DNA of 37,235 nt, from positions 1-37,235 of the forward strand of contig DAOUPR010000002.1 in the NCBI GenBank assembly GCA_030626065.1. The letters are read 5' to 3'. The translations under genes were made by a program, and so were the position numbers. Below the pieces are notes generated by a model. That model was not told the origin of the DNA. It saw only the letters and a program-made list of their open reading frames with translations, and searched no databases. Positions 28,815 through 37,235 of this stretch are shown one piece after another (positions within the stretch are counted from its first letter, which is position 1; every line of letters begins with the position of its first letter). The stretch is from Clostridium sp. GTDB lineage: Bacteria; Bacillota; Clostridia; Clostridiales; Clostridiaceae.

Positions 28815-29020
28815 TACATTTCTATTATAGCATATTTAACCAAAAATTTCACAGAAGATTGTGACTATTAATAAGCTGATTTTGAGAGTAAATAGAGATA
28901 TGTGGGGAACGGTTAATGAAAACCTTTAATTTGACCTATTTACTGGATTTGTTATTGGTTTTATTTAATATTAAAATAGGAACATAAATAAAAATTCAAG
29001 TACTTAAGCGAGAGGGGCTG
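28815..29020 (+). ncRNA. Probable raiA-motif structured RNA
   Basis: 215-nt gap exactly between comFC and hpf/raiA; 9-bp stem AGTAAATAG (28887-28895)/CTATTTACT (28936-28944) enclosing GGTT-AATGAA-AACC. Confidence 0.5.
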
Positions 29021-29025
29021 ACTTT

Positions 29026-29556
29026 ATGAAAACAACAGTGATAGGTAAAAACATAGTGATAACAGAAGGGCTTAGAGAGGCAGTAGATAAGAAGTTATCC
29101 AAATTAGATAAATACTTTAAACCTGAAATAGAAGCTAATGTAACCCTTGGAGTTCAAAAAAATAGACACATATTAGAAGTAACTATTCCTTTTAATGGTG
29201 TGATATTAAGAGTAGAAGAAGCAAATGAAGATATGTATGTAGCTTTAGATAGTATTACTGATAAATTAGTAAGACAAGTAAGAAAACAAAAAACTAAGCT
29301 AGAAAGAAGAAGATATACAGAAAATTCATTGAGATATCAAAGTTTTACTAACGTAAAGCCAGAGGAAGAGGAAGATGGAAAGATAGTAAGAACAAAAAGA
29401 TTTGCTATGAAACCAATGGTTAATGAAGAGGCAATCCTTCAGATGGAATTGTTAGACCATAATTTCTTTGTTTATATGAATGCAGATACAGACGAAGTTA
29501 ATGTTTTATATAAAAGAAAAGATGGAAACTATGGATTAATTGAACCAGAATTTTAA
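29026..29556 (+). CDS. hpf: Ribosome hibernation promoting factor, long form (HPF/RaiA)
   Basis: NIVITEGLREAVDKKLSKLDKYF; C-terminal RTKRFAMKPMVNEEAILQMELLDHNFFVYMNADTDEVNVLYKRKDGNYGLIEP. Confidence 0.95.
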   Translation: MKTTVIGKNIVITEGLREAVDKKLSKLDKYFKPEIEANVTLGVQKNRHILEVTIPFNGVILRVEEANEDMYVALDSITDKLVRQVRKQKTKLERRRYTENSLRYQSFTNVKPEEEEDGKIVRTKRFAMKPMVNEEAILQMELLDHNFFVYMNADTDEVNVLYKRKDGNYGLIEPEF

Positions 29557-29574
29557 TATAAATGTATAACTTAT

Positions 29575-29650
29575 AATGTGCAATGTTCAATTAGCAATTT
29601 GCAATTAAGGTTGGTTTTGTTTCACAAAATCTTTGAATTTAAATAAAAAA
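29575..29650. repeat. Palindromic intergenic repeat, copy 9 (left half)
   Basis: AATGTGCAATGTTCAATTAGCAATTTGCAATTAAGGTTGGTTTTGTTTCACAAAATCTTTGAA. Confidence 0.8.
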
Positions 29651-29652
29651 TT

Positions 29653-29685
29653 AAAAGAGAGCTTATGCTCTCTTTTGTTGTGTTT
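29653..29685 (+). terminator. Intrinsic terminator after hpf
   Basis: AAAAGAGAGC-TTAT-GCTCTCTTTT then GTTGTGTTT. Confidence 0.75.
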
Positions 29686-29744
29686 ATTTTAATTTTTGGC
29701 TTTGTTTTAAAGAATTGTTGATTTATATAGTATTGTTTTATTAA

Positions 29745-29905
29745 TAGTGTAAAATGTGAAGAGTGAAGGGTGAGATGATGGATGATTTCTTCATTTTTCA
29801 CAAATCTTTTAATTAAATATACGATTTTGCGTAGCAAAATTATCCTTAACTTCACACTCCACATCTCACTCTTCACATTAATTACAAATTGTACATTGCA
29901 AATTA
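29745..29905. repeat. Palindromic intergenic repeat, copy 10, with GTGAAGAGTGAAG-type ends
   Basis: AATGTGAAGAGTGAAGGGTGAGATG...GATTTTGCGTAGCAAAATTATCCTTAACTTCACACTCCACATCTCACTCTTCACATT. Confidence 0.88.
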
Positions 29906-30078
29906 AAGTTAAAATTGTTAAGTTAAAATAAGATTATGTCTTTCTTCTAAAATAATATTTACATATATTTCATACACAAAGGCGTTTGAAAGTTGCTTTC
30001 TTATTGAAGGGGAATTTTATTGGTGGTATAATGAGTAAGTATAGTCAAAAGTAGAATAAATATGGAGAGGTCGATATA

Positions 30079-32589
30079 ATGAAACTATTTGAGAAAATAT
30101 TTGGAACCTATAGTGATAGAGAATTAAAGAAATTAGAAGGAACTATAAATAAAATTAATGCTTTAGAAGGAGAAATAAAAAAACTTTCAGATTCTGATCT
30201 AAGATTAAAAACAGATGAGTTTAAAGGAAGACTTAAAAAGGGAGAAACTTTAGAAGATATATTAGAAGAAGCTTTTGCTGTTGTAAGAGAGGCTTCTATA
30301 AGGACACTTGGATTAAGACACTATGATGTTCAGCTTATGGGTGGGATTGTACTTCATCAAGGTAGAATTTCAGAAATGAAAACTGGTGAAGGTAAAACAT
30401 TAGTTGCAACTTTAGCTGCTTATCTTAATGCTTTAGAAGGTAAAGGTGTTCATATTATTACAGTAAATGATTATTTAGCAAGTAGAGATGCTGAAGAAAT
30501 GGGAGAACTTTATGAGTTCCTTGGACTTAAAACTGGTGTTATAGTTCATGGATTAACTAAGGAAGAGAGAAGAGAAGCATATAATAGTGATATTACATAT
30601 GGAACAAATAATGAATTTGGATTTGATTATTTAAGAGATAATATGGTTATTTATAAAGAAGAAAGAGTTCAAAAGGAACTTAATTTCTGTATTGTCGATG
30701 AAGTTGACTCTATTTTAATTGACGAAGCTAGAACCCCACTTATTATTTCAGGTGCTGGTAGTAAATCTACTGATTTATATAAGGTTGCAGATTATTTTAC
30801 AAAGACACTTACTGAAGATGATGTCACTAAAGATGAAAAAACTAATTCTGTAATTTTAACAGAATCAGGTATAGAGAAAGCAGAAAGCTATTTTCATGTA
30901 GATAACTATGCTGATGCTAAGAATATGGAAATTCAACATCATGTGGTGCAAGCATTAAAAGGTAATTTTATGATGAAAAAAGATATAGATTATATGATGA
31001 AAGATGGAGAAGTTATTATCGTAGATGAATTTACGGGAAGACTTATGGAAGGAAGAAGATACAGCGATGGTCTTCATCAAGCAATAGAAGCTAAAGAAAA
31101 TGTTGAAATTAGAAAAGAATCTAAAACTTTAGCGACTATAACTTTCCAAAATTATTTTAGAATGTATACAAAATTATCAGGAATGACAGGTACTGCTGCA
31201 ACAGAGGAAGCAGAGTTTAGAGAAATATATGGTTTAGATGTAGTTGTAGTACCAACAAATGAACCTATTGCAAGAGAAGATGCATCAGATCTTGTTTATA
31301 AAACTGAAAATGGCAAATTTAGAGCTATAGTTGAAGAAATAACTGAAACTCATAAAAAAGGGCAACCAGCTTTAGTAGGTACTATAAGTATTGAAAACTC
31401 AGAAAAATTATCAAGTATGCTTAAGAAAAAAGGTATTCCACATAGAGTATTAAATGCCAAGTATCATGAGCAAGAAGCAGAAATTATTTCTCATGCAGGT
31501 GAAAAAGGAAATGTAACTATTGCTACTAATATGGCTGGTCGTGGTACGGATATTAAACTTGATAATGAAGTTAAAGAACTTGGCGGTTTGAAGGTTATTG
31601 GAACTGAAAGACATGAATCAAGACGTATAGATAATCAGTTAAGAGGTCGTTCTGGACGTCAAGGTGACCCTGGATATTCAAGATTTTATGTTTCTTTAGA
31701 AGATGACCTTATGAGAATATTTGCTCCTGAAAGATTTATGGGAATGGTTGAGAAATTAGGATTTACTGAAGATGATGCAATAGAGAGTAAGATGGTTAGT
31801 AATGCAATAGAAAATGCTCAGAAAAAAGTAGAAGGAAATAACTTTGATATAAGAAAAAATGTACTTCAATATGACGATGTAATGAATCAGCAAAGAGAAA
31901 TTATATATAAACAAAGATCTTCTGTACTTGAAGGAAATGATTTAAAGCAGCAAGTTGAAGATATGATTCATGAAGTAATAAGTGCAACTGTAGATTCACA
32001 TTATTCAGGAGTTAGTGAATCTAAAGAAGAAGATCTAAATAAGTTAATAGCTTATATGGAAGAAGTATGTATACCAAAAGATATGATTAAATATAATGAT
32101 ATTAAAGATTTGGAAGCTGATGCAATCAAAGAGAAATTCTTTAATACAGCAATGAAAGTATATAGTCAAAAGGAAACTCAATATACACCTGAACAAATGA
32201 GAGAAGTTGAGAGAGTAATACTTCTTAAAGTTGTTGATACTAAGTGGATGGCTCATATTGATGATATGGGACATTTAAAAAGAGGTATTGGACTTCGTGC
32301 ATACAGACAACAAGACCCAGTTCAAGCTTATCAGTTTGAAGGAAGCGAAATGTTTGATGCTATGATTTATACTATAAAAGCAGATACAGTTAAATACTTA
32401 TTCCATGTTCAAATAAGAGGAGAAGCACCTAAGAGAGAAAGAGTAGCTAAAGAAACTTCAACAAATCAATCTGATGGTACTACAAAAAAAGAGCCAAAAC
32501 GAAGAACACAAGAAAAAATAGGTAGAAATGATCCATGTCCTTGTGGAAGTGGAAAGAAATATAAACAATGTTGTGGAAGAAATGCTTAG
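30079..32589 (+). CDS. secA: Preprotein translocase subunit SecA
   Basis: [53 protein letters not shown]-terminal [18 protein letters not shown]. Confidence 0.98.
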   Translation: MKLFEKIFGTYSDRELKKLEGTINKINALEGEIKKLSDSDLRLKTDEFKGRLKKGETLEDILEEAFAVVREASIRTLGLRHYDVQLMGGIVLHQGRISEMKTGEGKTLVATLAAYLNALEGKGVHIITVNDYLASRDAEEMGELYEFLGLKTGVIVHGLTKEERREAYNSDITYGTNNEFGFDYLRDNMVIYKEERVQKELNFCIVDEVDSILIDEARTPLIISGAGSKSTDLYKVADYFTKTLTEDDVTKDEKTNSVILTESGIEKAESYFHVDNYADAKNMEIQHHVVQALKGNFMMKKDIDYMMKDGEVIIVDEFTGRLMEGRRYSDGLHQAIEAKENVEIRKESKTLATITFQNYFRMYTKLSGMTGTAATEEAEFREIYGLDVVVVPTNEPIAREDASDLVYKTENGKFRAIVEEITETHKKGQPALVGTISIENSEKLSSMLKKKGIPHRVLNAKYHEQEAEIISHAGEKGNVTIATNMAGRGTDIKLDNEVKELGGLKVIGTERHESRRIDNQLRGRSGRQGDPGYSRFYVSLEDDLMRIFAPERFMGMVEKLGFTEDDAIESKMVSNAIENAQKKVEGNNFDIRKNVLQYDDVMNQQREIIYKQRSSVLEGNDLKQQVEDMIHEVISATVDSHYSGVSESKEEDLNKLIAYMEEVCIPKDMIKYNDIKDLEADAIKEKFFNTAMKVYSQKETQYTPEQMREVERVILLKVVDTKWMAHIDDMGHLKRGIGLRAYRQQDPVQAYQFEGSEMFDAMIYTIKADTVKYLFHVQIRGEAPKRERVAKETSTNQSDGTTKKEPKRRTQEKIGRNDPCPCGSGKKYKQCCGRNA

Positions 32590-32592
32590 TAG

Positions 32593-32812
32593 AGCAATGC
32601 ACAATTGAAAGATTAAAAGATTAAAAGATTAAAAGATTAAAAGATTAAAAGATTACTAAAGAAATGTGCAATTAGCAATTTGCAATGTGCAATTAAGGAA
32701 GATTCTCGACCGAGGTCGAGAATCTTTGAATTATTTAAATTAATTAAAGATTTTCTGACCAAGGGAAGAAAATAATCCTTAATTGTGCATCGTGCATTGT
32801 GCATTGTGCATT
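32593..32812. repeat. Palindromic intergenic repeat, copy 11 (full), carrying 6 x GATTAAAA tandem repeat (32611-32654) and a 13-bp CTCGACC hairpin
   Basis: GCAATGCACAATTG...GCAATTAGCAATTTGCAATGTGCAATTAAGG, AAGATTCTCGACC-GA-GGTCGAGAATCTT, AATTAAAGATTTTCTGACCAAGGGAAGAAAATAATCCTTAATTGTGCATCGTGCATTGTGCATTGTGCATT. Confidence 0.9.
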
Positions 32813-32901
32813 AATAAAAGAAACTGAAACTATATATTATAATTAAAACTAATTATAATATATGAAAGTGTGAAATTAAGTCAAAAAAAGGGTGTGATAA
32901 T

Positions 32902-34006
32902 ATGATGCAGCTCGATATGTTTTTAGAGAAGCTTGCGGATTTGAAAGAAGATTTAGATGAAGTGAGTGGTTCACTTTGACATAGAAGGATTAAAGCTTAA
33001 AATAGGTGAACTTGATATGAAAATGCAAGAACCTAATTTTTGGTCCGATATAGAAAAAGCTCAAATTGTTAGTCAAGAATCCAAGGGTTTAAAGGACAGA
33101 CTGCAAAACTTTAATAGTACAAAGAATAAATATGAAGATATTGAAGTTATGATAGAGTTATCCAAAGAAGAAGAGGACAGTTCATATTTTGATGATATTA
33201 AAGCTGGATTAAAGGAGTTAGATAAGGAATTAAGCGATTTTAAGATTCAATTGTTATTAGCTGGCGATTATGATAAAAATAATGCTATTATAACTTTTCA
33301 TGCTGGAGCAGGTGGAACAGATGCTCAAGATTGGACTGAAATGCTTATAAGAATGTATACGAGATGGGCTACTAATCAAGGTTATTCTGTTTCTACTTTA
33401 GACTTTTTGCCAGGTGATGATGCGGGAGTTAAAAGTTGTTCTTTGAAGATTGAAGGAGAATTTGCCTATGGATATCTAAAAAGCGAAAAGGGAATCCATA
33501 GATTAGTTAGAATTTCACCTTTTAATGCAAATGGTAAAAGACAAACTTCCTTTGCTTCAGTGGAGATTTTACCTGAGCTTACAGAAAGCCAAGATATAGA
33601 AATTAAACAGGATGATTTAAAAATAGATACTTATAGAGCTTCAGGTGCTGGTGGCCAGCATATTAATAAAACTGACTCAGCAGTGAGAATTACTCATATT
33701 CCAACAGGAATAGTAGTACAATGTCAAACGCAAAGAAGTCAACATCATAATAAAGATGCTGCTTTAAATATGCTTAAGGCAAAACTTGTTGAATTGAAAG
33801 AACGCCAGCATAAAGAAAGAATAGAAGATTTAACTGGAGACTTGATGGATAATGGTTGGGGAAGCCAAATTAGATCTTATGTATTTCATCCATATAATAT
33901 GGTTAAAGATCATAGAACAAATGCAGAAACGGGTAATGTTAATGCAGTGATGGATGGGGAAATTGATATGTTTATGAAAGAATATCTTAGATACAACTCT
34001 AATTAA
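32902..34006 (+). CDS. prfB: Peptide chain release factor 2 with programmed +1 frameshift at CTT TGA C (32974-32980)
   Basis: MMQLDMFLEKLADLKEDLDEVSGSL then TGA at codon 26, continuing +1 as DIEGLKLKIGELDMKMQ...; GAGGTDAQDWTEM; SGAGGQHINKTDSAVRITHIPTG. Confidence 0.97.
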
Positions 34007-34029
34007 AAAAAGAGTACTTTTATAAAAAA

Positions 34030-34130
34030 GAGTGCAATGTGCAGAGTGCAGTGAAAAGATAAAAGATTAAAAGATAAAAAAATTAAGAGAATAAAAAATT
34101 AAGAGAATAAAAAATTAAAGATAAGGTATG
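34030..34130. repeat. End-type repeat plus AT-rich tandem repeats, copy 12
   Basis: GAGTGCAATGTGCAGAGTGCAGTG then AAAGATAAAAGATTAAAAG and AATTAAGAGAATAAAA repeats. Confidence 0.55.
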
Positions 34131-34145
34131 ATAATAGTTTAAAGC

Positions 34146-34180
34146 TTTATAAAGGTTCTCGACGCATAGTCGAGGGCTTT
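34146..34180 (+). terminator. Intrinsic terminator after prfB
   Basis: TTCTCGAC-GCATA-GTCGAGGGCTTTTTATT. Confidence 0.7.
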
Positions 34181-34362
34181 TTATTGTATTAAATATTTTT
34201 TTATAGAATCTTTTTCAACAATTGACTTCATTTGCTGAGAAGCTTCTTTTAGAATTAGTAAGCAACTATGAAAGAGATAAAAGGTCTTTATCTAATTTTA
34301 AGGAATAAAATTAATCAATTATTAAAAATTTCTTAAAAATTATATGTATAGGACTACATTTA

Positions 34363-34415
34363 TTGACTATAACTAATAGATAGTGATAGAATACTACTGA
34401 CCGACTGTTCGGTCA
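34363..34415 (+). promoter_or_regulatory. Promoter TTGACT-N18-TAGAAT followed by palindromic operator TGACCGA-CTGT-TCGGTCA at the expected +1
   Basis: Direct reading; operator 34398-34415. Confidence 0.7.
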
Positions 34416-34441
34416 AAAAACAAAAATGAGGAGCAATAATT

Positions 34442-37235
34442 ATATGAGCAAAATATCGGAGTATAGTGTTAAAAAGCCAGTTACGATAGTTATGGCAGTA
34501 CTAATTATAATAATTTTAGGATTTGTGTCACTTACAAATACTACAACAGCATTATTACCAAGCATGAATTTACCTTATGCAGTTGTTTCAACAACTTATA
34601 TAGGGGCAAGTCCTGAAGAGGTAGAACTTATAGTTACAAAACCAATAGAAAATTCAATGGCTACTGTAAGTAATATTGAAAATATACAATCAGTATCTCA
34701 AGAAAATATGTCTATGGTTATCTTAGAATTTAATGAAGATGCTAATATGGATTCAGCGTTGATTGAAATGAGAGAAAATCTTGATATGGTAACTTCTTAT
34801 ATGCCAGAGGAAGTTGGAAATCCGATGGTTATAAAGGTTAATCCAGATATGATGCCTATTATGAGTTTTTCTATGGCATTAGAAGGTAAAAATACTGCAG
34901 AGACTAGTACTTGGGTAGATACAATTTTACCTAGAATTGAGAGAATTCCTGGTGTTGCATCAGTTTCATTAACAGGAGATGCTAAAGAAGAAATAAGAAT
35001 AAGTTTAAATGAAGATAAGATAAAAAAAGTAAATGAAGAAATGAAAGAATTAGCTTTAGAAGAAGCAAAAGAGCAGTTTATTGAAGCAGCAGTAGCTAAA
35101 GGTATGTCAGAAGAAATGGCAGCAAATATGGCCCCAACTGAAATTCCTTTTCCAGAAATAGAAATAACTAAAGATATGGTTTCAGGTGTATTAAAAGGAC
35201 AGAACTTTAATATGCCAGCAGGGTATATTATAGATGAAGGAACAGATTATCTTGTGAGAACTGGAGATAAACTAGAAGATGTTGAAGCAATTGAAGAATT
35301 ACCTATTTTATCTACGGAATTAATGACAGCAACAGTAGAAGATGTTGCTGATATAGAGATTATTAATTCAAGTGAGAATTCTTACGCTAAAGTAAATGGC
35401 GAAGATTCTATTATGCTTTCTATTCAAAAACAGAATAATGCAGTAACAACAGAAGTTGCTCATGCAGTAGAAGAGGAAATTGCAAAAATACTAGATGAAT
35501 ACGAAGGTTCAGAATCTGTAATGCTTATGAATCAAGCAGAATATATTGATATGTCAATAAAATCAATTACAAACAATCTTCTTTATGGTGCATTACTTGC
35601 GATTATTGTTTTGATTTTATTCTTAAGAGATTTAAAACCTACATTCATAATTGCACTTGCAATACCAATTAGTGTAATGACAGCTTTCATTATGATGTAT
35701 TTTGCAGGAATTTCTTTGAATATTATTTCTATGGGTGGATTGGCCTTGGGAATAGGTATGCTTGTAGATAACTCTATTGTAGTAATAGAAAATATATATA
35801 GAATGAGAAATAATGGAGTTGGCGCTGTAGAGGCAGCATTGAAGGGATCAACTCAAGTAGCAAGTGCAATAGTTGCATCAACACTTACAACTATATCAGT
35901 ATTTATACCGGTAGTATTTATGGAAGGTTTTACAGCACAGATATTTATGGAAATGGCGTTAACTATAACATTTTCTTTAATTGCTAGTTTGGTAATTGCT
36001 CTTTCATTAGTACCTATGATGGCATCTAAAATGATGTCAAAACCTCAAAAGGAAAGAGATCATAAAGTTTTAGATAAAATGAAAATTGGCTATACTAAAG
36101 CACTTGAATTTTCACTTAAACATGGAGCTTTAGTGATGATATTAGTATTTATATTATTTGGAGCAAGTATATATGGAGCATATTCAAATGGAGCAGAATT
36201 ATTCCCAGAGTCTGACCAAGGGCAAATAAGTGTGCAGGTTGATATGCCAAAAGGAACAGAGTTTGAAAAAACAGCTGAAGCTGTTGATGAAGTAAGTGAT
36301 TCTATATCAAATATAGAAGGAATAGAAAATGTTAGTTATTATCTAAGTGAAGAAGCGGGTGTTGAATCGTTATTTATGGGTGGTGGTAGTAGTGCTGCTA
36401 CAATTAATATTTTACTAGAAGACGATAGACAAAAGACAACTAAGGAAATAGCTCAAGATATAAGAGAAAAAACAAATAAACTTGGTTACGAAGTTGTTGT
36501 TAGTGAACAGGCCATGGATTTGTCTGCAATGGCTAGCTCAGGTATTTCAATTGAAATAAAAGGAACAGAATTAGATACTCTTGAAAATATTGCACTTGAT
36601 ATAGCTAAGATAGTTGAAGAGGAAGAAGGAACTACAGAAATAGATAATGGTGTTAGTAAAACTTCTCCGGAGCTTAAAATAGAAATAGATAGAGAGAAGA
36701 GTATTGAAAATGGATTAACTACAGCACAGGTTTTTGTACAGGTTAGAGAATTGATTGAGGCTGAAGATAAAACTACTACATTATCAATCGATGGATTAGA
36801 AAGAGACATTTACGTTTATGGAACTGAGAAAGAAGAAGAAGTAATTGATATTGATACAATAAAAAATTTAGAGCTTGAGTCTCCAATTTCTGAGGAATTA
36901 GTAAAGATAGAAGATATAGCTAAAATTTATACTCAATCGGGTTTTGCAAAAATTAATCGTGATAATCAAAGTAGAGCAATAACAATAACTTCAGCAATTG
37001 AAGATGGTTATAACGTTAAGTTGGTAGGAACTGAGATAGAAGATAAAATAGCTGATTATGAAGTGCCAGAAGGATATACTGTTGAATTTAAAGGTGAAAC
37101 AGCAGATATTGAAAAATCAATGGGTGACCTTATGAAGGCTTTATTATTAGCCCTTGTATTAATCTACATGATTATGGCATCGCAATTCCAATCACTTATT
37201 TTCCCGTTGATTGTAATGTTCAGTATTCCTTTAGC
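34442..37235 (+). CDS. RND-family efflux permease (AcrB/MMPL-like), truncated by window end
   Basis: MSKISEYSVKKPVTIVMAVLIIIILGFVSL; LNIISMGGLALGIGMLVDNSIVVIENIYRMR; absent from the ORF track because it is open at the window edge. Confidence 0.93.

Noticed and set aside
34207-34308. Short frame NLFQQLTSFAEKLLLELVSNYERDKRSLSNFKE* as a regulator remnant
   Set aside because: No start codon and no family I can name with confidence.
36486-36809. Minus-strand 107-aa ORF at right edge
   Set aside because: Lies antisense inside the RND permease coding frame.

Overview
AT-rich Firmicutes (Clostridia-like) chromosomal window. The right half has a conserved housekeeping backbone: recD2 - comFA-like - comFC - [structured intergenic region, probable raiA-motif RNA] - hpf/raiA - secA - prfB (programmed +1 frameshift) - RND efflux permease running off the end. 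The left half is accessory and metabolic: KDG kinase interrupted by an in-frame TGA, VOC protein, acyltransferase, GltS-type transporter, M32 carboxypeptidase, alpha/beta hydrolase, MBL-fold enzyme, flavodoxin, Nudix proteins, hydroxyacid dehydrogenase, OYE-family oxidoreductase, YbaK, FMN-binding membrane protein, GNAT, DUF134 pair, MecA-like PBP and CotF. The main unexplained signals are: (1) a family of about 12 intergenic palindromic elements whose outer ends are short tandem repeats of variable type around a related inner double-hairpin core; (2) a TPP riboswitch aptamer followed by an intrinsic terminator with no thiamine gene downstream; (3) several decayed genes missing from the ORF track (IclR C-terminus, MBL C-terminus, RNase HI, GNAT-like fragment); (4) a ComFA homologue that appears to lack its ATPase motifs; (5) a GC-rich multi-hairpin element at about 7.73-7.84 kb. 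All family assignments come from reading protein motifs by eye; no searches were run.
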